This document shows, one piece after another, positions 29,271 to 37,685 of a DNA stretch of 64,000 nucleotides. Positions within the stretch are counted from its first letter, which is position 1. Each line of letters starts with the position of its first letter. A model generated the notes under the pieces. The model was not told the origin of the DNA, made no database searches, and saw only the letters and a list, made by a program, of their open reading frames with translations. The DNA is from Marinobacter gudaonensis (GTDB lineage: Bacteria > Pseudomonadota > Gammaproteobacteria > Pseudomonadales > Oleiphilaceae), in the NCBI RefSeq assembly GCF_900115175.1, contig NZ_FOYV01000001.1, forward strand, positions 1,612,001-1,676,000. The letters run 5' to 3'. Position numbers and translations under genes: made by a program.

Positions 29271-30286
29271 AACGGTGCGATCCTTACCCGGTCTCCCGAG
29301 GTTCGCTCCAGCCGCTTCCAGGTACTCACGGGTACCTTCACGGCATCATCCAGGGTTTCCGACAGTTTGCTCAGGGTGCAGCGGAATGCCTCTCCTTCAC
29401 CACCGGCGATAAGGCAGGTTTCTCCCGAGTCGTCGTTGGAACCGTGCAACTCGGTTTGGTGGCTGGTCACCAGGGTTCTCAGGCTGTCGGTGCGAGCCTC
29501 CAGCACCGGACCGGCATCGAAGATGTCCAGGTAGCAACCGGCCTGGAAACCCTCTCGTTGAAGCAGCTCGAAATTGCCCATCGTCACCGGGTGCGGCTGG
29601 CCCATGGCCGCCTGGGCGTCTTCACTGAGCAAAGTAACGTAGATCGGATTGGGCGGCATCAGTTCGGCAATGAAGGTCTTGCTCAGTTGCCCCGAATACT
29701 GATCGGCGGTTTCAAAATCCATGTCGAAAAAGTGGCGACCCAGGCTGTCCCAGAACGGCACACTACCATCGTCACTCTGCACGCCCTGAATCTCCACCGC
29801 CACGCGCTGGGTAAACCATTCCCGGTGTTCGGCCATGAACAGGATCCGTGCCCGGGAGAGCAGTTCAAAAGCATCGCTGCCGCGCAGATCCGGTCGAATG
29901 GAAAAGGAACACAGCAGGGTGGTGTCGGTCAGGGAATGGGATGGGTACAGCACCTCCACCCGACGCGATACCCCGAGCTCGTGGGAGGCATGGATCAGGG
30001 CATCACGGCGGTAATTGTAGAAAGGCTGACCGTTACCGGCGCGGGCGTCGATGCCGGCAGTGCCGGCAATCTCGCCGCTCTCGGTGTTTTCCAGCACAAA
30101 CAGGAACCTGGGCGGATCGTCGTCGACACCGATGCGGCCGGCAAACGATGCCTGGGAGTGCTCGATCTTGTAGGCCAGGGCGTCGCCCTGCCGGGGCAGA
30201 GTGGAGGAAAGGCGGGCACCCTGGGCACCCGCAATGTCGAGAATCCGGTCCAGATCATCCGGCTTTGCCGGACGCACCAGCCACAT
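29267..30286 (-). CDS. aruF: Arginine N-succinyltransferase, alpha-type subunit (AruF-like)
   Basis: 339 residues, homologous to the next gene but divergent. It opens MWLVRPAKPDDLDRILDIA and has FFDMDFETADQYSGQLSKTFIAELMPPNPIYVTLLSEDAQAAMGQPHP followed by YLDIFDAGPVLEAR, matching AruF. It acts with AruG in the first committed step of the arginine succinyltransferase pathway. It begins ten bases after the astC stop and ends in an ATGA overlap with aruG. Confidence 0.92.
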
Positions 30287-30295
30287 AGGAACTCC

Positions 30296-31510
<1,215 letters not shown>

Positions 31511-31542
31511 AGATCTCTCTCGGCGAAGCGGCTAAACGTATA

Positions 31543-31594
31543 AACATAGACGAGTGACCGCACCGGACAAGTAAGTAGGTGTGCGGACCACACC
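31543..31594 (-). promoter_or_regulatory. Candidate ast operon promoter with upstream palindrome
   Basis: On the minus strand TTGTCC (31570-31565) and TATGTT (31548-31543) are spaced by 16 bases, a plausible sigma-70 promoter about 33 bases before the astC ATG. Just upstream is GGTGTG-N5-CACACC (31578-31594), a perfect dyad suited to an activator site. Confidence 0.4.
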
Positions 31595-31609
31595 TTCATG
31601 ATACGCCAC

Positions 31610-33070
31610 TCAGGGCATTAGCACATCCGGTTGCCCGATGGCGGGCAGCTCGATGATCCGGTGCGGCTTCTCAACACCTTTCCTCCGATCCATCAGGGCC
31701 GCCATCAGCAGCTTGTAGGAATCGAGATCGAAGGTCACTGCCTGGCCGCTCAGGGAGAAGTCCTGCAGCTCCTGCTCATCGTGCAGGGTGGCCACGTGCA
31801 CCCAGTTGTACACCACCAGGATGTCGGTGCGCCCGGAGTCCCGATTGTGCTCCACGATGCCCACGGGCCCGCTCCAGGGCCAGGTTTTCAGTCGCAGGCT
31901 GTGGAAGGCAATCTGCACCCGAAGGTTGTAGCGCTCCACATTCTCAAGCCCTTCGCAGGCGCCCTTGCAGCGCCCAAGCGTGCGCTGGAAACAGGGTCCG
32001 TCGTGCTCCGGCTCCAGCCCCAGCAGTTTGTTGCACAGGTCGTTCTTCGCGGTGATGCCACTCAGGGCTCGCTCGGCGTCACGTTTGCTACGGAACAGCC
32101 CGAAGTAATCACCCAGCCGGTGCGGTTCGATTTCCCGCACCAGCCGGGCCTGGAGATAGCCGGTGCCGTTTCTGGACAGTTCGATACTCACCAGATTCTT
32201 GGCGGCCCGCGAGCGGCGGTTGAACAAAGGCTTGAGCTGCTTGATCTGCCTGAGTTCCAGCAGCAACGCCCCAAGCTCACCGGCGGTTTCTGTCCACTCC
32301 ACCCGCCTCAGGCTCTCGGACATCCGAACACCCCGGGCGCTGTTGTGGTCGCCGGAAAAATGCGACGCGACCCGCTGGGCAATGTTGGTACTCTTGCCCA
32401 CATAGAGAAGCACGTCGTTTTCGCCATAGAACCGATAGACCCCCGGCCTTCTGGGCAGATCGTCGAGGATATCCGGCGGCAGGTTGGAGGGAACGCTCGG
32501 CCGCTGCAGCAACACTTTCAGCGCGGCCTCGAACGACTCGTCACCCTTCTCTGCCCTCGCCTTTTCGAAAAACGACAGCATTGCCGACACATCCCCCATG
32601 GCCCGGTGCCGCTGAACCTGGGCGAGGCCGTGGCGGGCAATCAGCGCGTCCATGTTGTGGCGGCGAAACTCCGGATAAAGCCGGCGGGAAAGCTTTACCG
32701 TGCACAGAACACGGGCCGAAAACGGCCGCGCCAGCCGCCGGAATTCCGCTTTGATAAAGCCATAATCGAACCGCGCATTGTGGGCGACAAAGACCTTGTC
32801 CTTCAGTTGCTCCGCCAGCTCATCGGCCACTTCTTCAAATAAGGGTGCGTCCGCCACCATGTCATTGGAAATACCGGTAAAGCTCTCAATGAAAGGCGAG
32901 ATACGTGTTTGCGGATTGAGCAGCGTCTGCCATTCCCCCACCACCTCGCCGTCGCGCCAGAACCGTATGCCAATCTCGGTAATCCGGTCGCGGGCGGAAT
33001 TGCCTCCGGTGGTCTCGATATCAAGAAAGGCGAAGGTCGCCGATCGCAGTACAGTACTTTCGGATGTCAT
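31610..33070 (-). CDS. DEDD 3'-5' exonuclease fused to a GIY-YIG/UvrC-like region
   Basis: 486 residues. The N-terminal half (about 10-175) is a DnaQ-type exonuclease with Exo I motif FAFLDIETTGG, Exo II VFVAHNARFDYGFI and Exo III HRAMGDVSAM. From about 200 to 280 lies a GIY-YIG nuclease domain: RRPGVYRFYGENDVLLYVGKSTNIAQRV, like the N-terminus of UvrC. The rest resembles UvrC/Cho C-terminal parts, with a cysteine pair around CFQRTLGRCKGACEG. Similar two-nuclease fusions are annotated as DNA polymerase III epsilon homologues. Role in DNA repair is inferred; no experimental function is known to me. Confidence 0.88.
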   Translation of the reverse strand: MTSESTVLRSATFAFLDIETTGGNSARDRITEIGIRFWRDGEVVGEWQTLLNPQTRISPFIESFTGISNDMVADAPLFEEVADELAEQLKDKVFVAHNARFDYGFIKAEFRRLARPFSARVLCTVKLSRRLYPEFRRHNMDALIARHGLAQVQRHRAMGDVSAMLSFFEKARAEKGDESFEAALKVLLQRPSVPSNLPPDILDDLPRRPGVYRFYGENDVLLYVGKSTNIAQRVASHFSGDHNSARGVRMSESLRRVEWTETAGELGALLLELRQIKQLKPLFNRRSRAAKNLVSIELSRNGTGYLQARLVREIEPHRLGDYFGLFRSKRDAERALSGITAKNDLCNKLLGLEPEHDGPCFQRTLGRCKGACEGLENVERYNLRVQIAFHSLRLKTWPWSGPVGIVEHNRDSGRTDILVVYNWVHVATLHDEQELQDFSLSGQAVTFDLDSYKLLMAALMDRRKGVEKPHRIIELPAIGQPDVLMP

Positions 33071-33232
33071 GGAATAAAACTACGCCGAATTAGATATCGC
33101 AGATGTCTGACTATGAACGAAAAGCAGTTATAGACATTCGTCTAATCCGTCAATGAATTTATTTGAATTGTCATGAATTCGTAACTACCTTGTTTTTGGG
33201 TCCAACAACAAAAATGTGTGGAGACAACAACG

Positions 33233-34372
33233 ATGCAAAGCAACAAACTGAGATTGGCAATTCGTGCGACGGCAGCTGCGGCAGTATTCGGGGTGGCTGG
33301 CCAGGCTGGTGCCGTAAACTTCAAAGCCGGCGACTACGACATGTCGGTTTACGGTTACGCACGGTTTAACGCAAGTTACGACGTGGACAGCAACCAGGCC
33401 CTGAGCACCCGCTCTGGTTCCTACGCTGGCCTCGCAGGCAACGACAATGCACCCGAAGGCCACTTCGGCGCTGACGCTTTCCAGAGCCGTATCGGTGTGA
33501 AAACCACCAGCCCTGAAGGCGTGATGATCAACATTGAAGGTGACTTCCGCGGCGGTGGTGGCGGTACTCTCCGTCTGCGTCATGCCTACGGTTCCTACAA
33601 CGGTGTTCTGGCCGGCCAGACCTGGTCTAACTTCACCAGCTTCGTAGGCAATACCTCTACTCTGGATTTCGACTCACTCCCGGGCAATGCTGGCTACCAG
33701 AGCCGGACAGCTCAGGTACGTTACACTTCCGGTCCTCTGTCAGTATCTCTCGAGGATCCTAACTACAGCTTCGTAACCACTGCGGCGAACGACATCAGCA
33801 AAGACGGCCTGCCGACTGTGACTGCTCGCCTGGAAGATTCAGCAGGCGGCATGTCTTACTCTGCGGCCGTTCTGGCTCACCAGATCGCCTATGACGACGG
33901 CACCAACGATGAAAGCTCCCTGGGCTTTGCCACCTTCGTTGCCGCCAAGATGGCTGTTTCCGACATGATCACCATTCAGGGTAGCCTGTCCTACACCGAC
34001 GGTGCTAACAGCTACCTGTATCGCTCTGGCGAAAACTTCGGTGCTGCCAGCGCTTATGTCGATGGGAACGGTGACGTTGAAACCATCTCCGGCTACGGCG
34101 GTACCATCGGTGCCGGCATCAACCTGGGTGGCGGTCGCAGCATCAACATCGGCTACGGCATGGTCGAGGTCGACTGGGATGACGCGGAAGCTGATGGCGT
34201 AGCAGTGGCCGGCCAGAGTGAAACCAACTCTGCCATCATGGCCAACTACCAGTGGACGCCGGTCAAGAACGTGATGATGGGCGTAGAACTTCAGCGCCTG
34301 AGCCGTGAAAACGTTAGCGGCACTGATGGCGACGCAAGCCGCCTGCTGTTCGCAGCACAGTACAACTTCTAA
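33233..34372 (+). CDS. DcaP-like outer-membrane porin
   Basis: 379 residues. I start at the ATG at 33233 (GGAG nine bases upstream) rather than the GTG at 33218. A signal peptide spans residues 1-25 (cleavage after GQAGA). The mature part begins VNFKAGDYDMSVYGYARFNASYDVDSN, the DcaP-like start. It continues with alternating beta-strands and ends in a C-terminal phenylalanine (LLFAAQYNF), the outer-membrane insertion signal. Codon choice differs from the neighbours (more T-ending codons), typical of highly expressed porins. It lies alone, with its own terminator. Confidence 0.9.
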   Translation: MQSNKLRLAIRATAAAAVFGVAGQAGAVNFKAGDYDMSVYGYARFNASYDVDSNQALSTRSGSYAGLAGNDNAPEGHFGADAFQSRIGVKTTSPEGVMINIEGDFRGGGGGTLRLRHAYGSYNGVLAGQTWSNFTSFVGNTSTLDFDSLPGNAGYQSRTAQVRYTSGPLSVSLEDPNYSFVTTAANDISKDGLPTVTARLEDSAGGMSYSAAVLAHQIAYDDGTNDESSLGFATFVAAKMAVSDMITIQGSLSYTDGANSYLYRSGENFGAASAYVDGNGDVETISGYGGTIGAGINLGGGRSINIGYGMVEVDWDDAEADGVAVAGQSETNSAIMANYQWTPVKNVMMGVELQRLSRENVSGTDGDASRLLFAAQYNF

Positions 34373-34401
34373 ACCTCCCGTTAGAAGTTAGCTGAATCAG
34401 C

Positions 34402-34429
34402 AAAAACCCCGGCTCAGGCCGGGGTTTTT
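34402..34429. terminator. Bidirectional terminator between porin and oxidoreductase genes
   Basis: A 12-bp stem AAAAACCCCGGC/GCCGGGGTTTTT with loop TCAG. The T-tract and A-tract flanks serve the porin gene on the plus strand and the oxidoreductase gene on the minus strand. Confidence 0.93.
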
Positions 34430-34436
34430 GTTTGGG

Positions 34437-35702
34437 CTATTCACCAGCCCGAAGCCGCGTTCGCACACCGCGTGTGGTCATCACCCCCAACACCTCCACC
34501 AGAGACCATAAACCTCGGTCGTGCTGCCTGGGCGCCTTGCCCTTACCCATGCGCCCGAGCTGGCGCGTGTACCAGCTCACTTCCATCAGGGCCATGTTAT
34601 CGATGGCCCGGATGCCGGTTCTGATCGGCCGCACCTGGCTGGTCACTTGCTCCCCCGCCAGCACCCGATTGGGCAGATCCGGCTCCACAGCCAACGGCCG
34701 GGCCAGACCCACCAGATCGGTGGCCCCCGACCCGATCGCCTCTGCCATACCCTGGCTGGTCCGGAAACCGCCGGTCACCATCAACGGCACCGACACCCGC
34801 TTTCGCACCTTCTCCGCAAACTCCAGAAAATAGGCTTCCCGCGCCAGAGTGCTCTGCTTGACCTCCACATTCACCCGCCCCTTCTCGGCGCCTTTGGCCA
34901 TGGCCGGGTTCTCATAATTGCCGCCGGAGATCTCCGCCAGATCAATCCCCTCGGCATCCAACGCCTCAATGACCGCGAGTGATTCCTCCTCGGTAAACCC
35001 GCCCCGCTGGAAATCCGCCGAATTCAACTTGATGCCCACAGAGAATTCGGGTCGGGTCACCTCGCGAATCGCCCGGTACACCGCCAGCACGAACCGCATC
35101 CGCTTCTCGGGCGAACCACCCCACTCGTCCGTTCTCTGATTGTGGTGCGGCGACAGGAACTGGCTGACCAGATAACCATGGGCCCCGTGAATCTGCACCC
35201 CATCAAACCCCGCCTTCTCCGCAATAGCCGCAGCCCGGGCAAAGCGCTGAACAATGTCCTCGATCTCCGGTCCCGTCAGGGCCCGCGGCGTGGCAAACAT
35301 ACTCCGCAACTCCTTCCTGAACGGAATCGCACTGGGCGACACCGGATCACGATTGAGCATCTTCGGGCTCTGCTTGCCCGGATGATTCAGTTGCATCCAG
35401 ATCTTCTTGCCACCCGTTTTGCCGGCCTCCGCCCAGGCCCTCAGCAGCGCCAGATCCCGCTCATCCTCCAGCACCACGTTCTGCGGTTCGCCGATGTGCC
35501 GGCGATCCACCATCACATTCCCGGTAATCGACAACCCGGTACCGCCCTCGGCCCAGGTCCGGTACAGCGTGACCAGCTCCGGGGTAACCCGGTTATCAAT
35601 AGTGCCCAGGGTTTCGCTCATGGCGGACTTCGCAAAGCGATTGGGAATGACCGCCCCGTTTCGCAGTTTCAGTGGTTGGGACAGTATTTCGGCGGGAGTC
35701 AT
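34437..35702 (-). CDS. NADH:flavin oxidoreductase (old yellow enzyme family)
   Basis: 421 residues from the ATG at 35702; a longer in-frame reading from 35975 translates a palindromic element and is not real. It opens with SQPLKLRNGAVIPNRFAKSAMSE. The OYE active-site region is QIHGAHGYLVSQFLSPHHNQRTDEWGG (about 180-205), and IDLAEISGGNYENP and a C-terminal LPLMVTGGFRTSQGMAEAI phosphate-binding motif follow. It binds FMN in a TIM barrel and reduces activated C=C bonds or related substrates. The natural substrate is unknown. It stands alone with its own terminator. Confidence 0.9.
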   Translation of the reverse strand: MTPAEILSQPLKLRNGAVIPNRFAKSAMSETLGTIDNRVTPELVTLYRTWAEGGTGLSITGNVMVDRRHIGEPQNVVLEDERDLALLRAWAEAGKTGGKKIWMQLNHPGKQSPKMLNRDPVSPSAIPFRKELRSMFATPRALTGPEIEDIVQRFARAAAIAEKAGFDGVQIHGAHGYLVSQFLSPHHNQRTDEWGGSPEKRMRFVLAVYRAIREVTRPEFSVGIKLNSADFQRGGFTEEESLAVIEALDAEGIDLAEISGGNYENPAMAKGAEKGRVNVEVKQSTLAREAYFLEFAEKVRKRVSVPLMVTGGFRTSQGMAEAIGSGATDLVGLARPLAVEPDLPNRVLAGEQVTSQVRPIRTGIRAIDNMALMEVSWYTRQLGRMGKGKAPRQHDRGLWSLVEVLGVMTTRGVRTRLRAGE

Positions 35703-35834
35703 TGCAGCTCTCTTTAGTTGCCTTAGGTATTGGAGATAGTGAACAGGATAGAGAAGGAGGCCATTGGCCGGCCTGACGGGGTTGAAAACGAAGATTGATA
35801 AGGCGGGTAGGGAGCGATTAAAAGAGAGCCAGAA

Positions 35835-35946
35835 CGACGAAGGCCGGTACGGCTTTTCAGAACTGTAGAGGGCCAGGGATGGCCCGAAACAAGCGCACAG
35901 GGATGTGCTTGTAGCGTGTTCTGAAAAGCCGTACCGGCCTTCGTCG
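35835..35946. repeat. 112-bp hairpin element with perfect 29-bp terminal inverted repeats
   Basis: Arms at 35835-35863 and 35918-35946 (sharing GGCCGGTACGGCTTTTCAG) are perfect 29-bp inverted repeats. The interior has two smaller stems around the same GGGA loop: GGCCA-GGGA-TGGCC (35871-35884) and CAAGCgCACA-GGGA-TGTGCTTG (35890-35911). It starts 40 bp after the aceF stop on the minus strand and could end the aceEF transcript. The paired GGGA-loop stems are characteristic of dispersed intergenic repeats in pseudomonad relatives. Confidence 0.85.
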
Positions 35947-35986
35947 CGCCACCCAACTCGCAGGCTGGGTGACAATCTGAGTCAAA

Positions 35987-37675
35987 TCACAACAGAAGGG
36001 TACGGATATCCCCAAGAAGCTGGCTAAGCAACGCGGTGAATCGAGCCGCATCGGCACCGTTCACTGCCCGGTGATCGTAGGACAGCGACAGCGGCAACAT
36101 CAGCCGCGGCTGGAACGCCTTGCCATCCCACACCGGCTTCATGGCCGCCTTGGACACCCCGAGAATCGCCACCTCCGGCGTATTCACGATCGGCGTAAAC
36201 GCCGTACCGCCAATGCCACCGAGGCTGGTGATGGTAAAGCAGGCACCCTGCATCTCCGCAGGCTTCAGCTGCTTGTCCCGGGCCTTCTGCGCCAGCTCTG
36301 CGCTTTCTGCGGCCAGCTCCCACAGACCCTTCTTGTCCACATCGCGGATTACCGGCACCATCAGCCCATGGGGCGTATCCACCGCAATACCGATGTGAAT
36401 GTACTTCTTGCGAACCACCTCCTTGCGCTCCATGTCCAGAGACACGTTGAACTGGGGCAGTTCCGCCAGCGCCGTGGCGCAGGCCTTGAGGAGGAACGGC
36501 AGCGGCGTCATCTTCACGCCCTTCTTCTCGCCAGCGGCCTTCTGGGCTTTGCGGAAGTCCTCCATGTCGGTGATGTCAGCATCGTCAAACTGGGTCACGT
36601 GGGGCACGTTCAGCCAGCTGCGCTGCATATTGGTGGCCGTGGCCGCCATCATGCGCGACATCGACTCACGCTCAACATCGCCGAACTGGCTGAAGTCCGG
36701 GAGCTTGACCCCTGGAATGCCAGAGCCAGTGCCCACGCTGCCACCCTGCTGCGACTGTTGCAGCTGGCTCTTTACGTACGCCTGGACGTCGTCTTTGACA
36801 ATCCGGCTCTTCGGCCCTGAACCCTTGATACGGGTCAGGTCCGCACCGAGTTCCCGCGCCAACTTGCGCACGGCCGGGCCTGCGTGCACCTTCGCACCCG
36901 GTGAGGGTGGCTCGTAGGTGGAACCTTGGGGCTGGGGCGCAGGCTCCTGGGCTTTCTGCTTTTGCTCGGGCTCAGCCTTGCTTTCGGACTTCGACTCGGC
37001 CTCAGTCTTGCCGGAATCCTCATCGGCCGGCTCGTCCTCAGCCTCGCCGCCTTCCTCGACGGTCATTTCCAGCAAGTCATCGCCCTCGGAGAGCTTATCG
37101 CCCTCCTTCACCAGGATCTTGCCGACCTTGCCAGCATAGGGCGAGGGAATCTCCATGGTGGCCTTGTCGGATTCCACGGTGACCAGAGGGTCGTCCTCGG
37201 AAATGGAGTCGCCTTCGGACACGTTGATCTCAATGACCGGTACATTCTCGAAACCGTCCAGAGCCGGCACCTTCACCGTCTCCTTGCGAGAGCCGCCAGA
37301 CGACTTCTTCGGCGCCGGCTTGCTTTTCTCGGCGCTGTCTTCGGATTCTTCCTTCGGCTTTTCCTCGGTCTTCTCCTCGGCTTTTGCCTCGGATTCCGAC
37401 TCCGCCTCGTCGCTTGCGGAATCGCCTGAGCCACCTTCGGAGGGCTCCATCATGCCGACAACATCGCCTTCTTTCACCTTATCACCCACTTTCACAGTGA
37501 TCTTGGTGATCTTGCCGGCGCCCGGAGCGGGCAGTTCCACGGAGGCCTTGTCGGACTCCACCGTCAGAATCGGATCCTCTTCCTCGACCGTGTCACCAGC
37601 GCTGACGCTGATCTCGATAATCTCGACCTCGTCCGCACCGCCGAGATCCGGAACCTTGATTTCCTGTTCACTCAT
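35987..37675 (-). CDS. aceF: Pyruvate dehydrogenase E2, dihydrolipoyllysine acetyltransferase
   Basis: 562 residues. Two lipoyl domains carry the lipoylated lysines Lys43 (ESDKASVEL) and Lys171 (ESDKATMEI). They are joined by a very acidic Ser/Glu/Lys-rich linker (about 80-130). The peripheral subunit-binding domain is at about 261-299 (VRKLARELGADLTRIKGSG), and the catalytic domain ends with SYDHRAVNGADAARF. It transfers acetyl groups to CoA in the core of the complex. The gene starts ten bases after aceE. No lpd (E3) follows, so E3 is encoded elsewhere. Confidence 0.96.
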   Translation of the reverse strand: MSEQEIKVPDLGGADEVEIIEISVSAGDTVEEEDPILTVESDKASVELPAPGAGKITKITVKVGDKVKEGDVVGMMEPSEGGSGDSASDEAESESEAKAEEKTEEKPKEESEDSAEKSKPAPKKSSGGSRKETVKVPALDGFENVPVIEINVSEGDSISEDDPLVTVESDKATMEIPSPYAGKVGKILVKEGDKLSEGDDLLEMTVEEGGEAEDEPADEDSGKTEAESKSESKAEPEQKQKAQEPAPQPQGSTYEPPSPGAKVHAGPAVRKLARELGADLTRIKGSGPKSRIVKDDVQAYVKSQLQQSQQGGSVGTGSGIPGVKLPDFSQFGDVERESMSRMMAATATNMQRSWLNVPHVTQFDDADITDMEDFRKAQKAAGEKKGVKMTPLPFLLKACATALAELPQFNVSLDMERKEVVRKKYIHIGIAVDTPHGLMVPVIRDVDKKGLWELAAESAELAQKARDKQLKPAEMQGACFTITSLGGIGGTAFTPIVNTPEVAILGVSKAAMKPVWDGKAFQPRLMLPLSLSYDHRAVNGADAARFTALLSQLLGDIRTLLL

Positions 37676-37685
37676 GGCGGTCTCC

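Noticed and set aside
35703..35975. N-terminal extension of the old-yellow-enzyme gene
   Set aside because: The extra 91 codons translate the 112-bp inverted-repeat element, and the enzyme family begins at the ATG at 35702.
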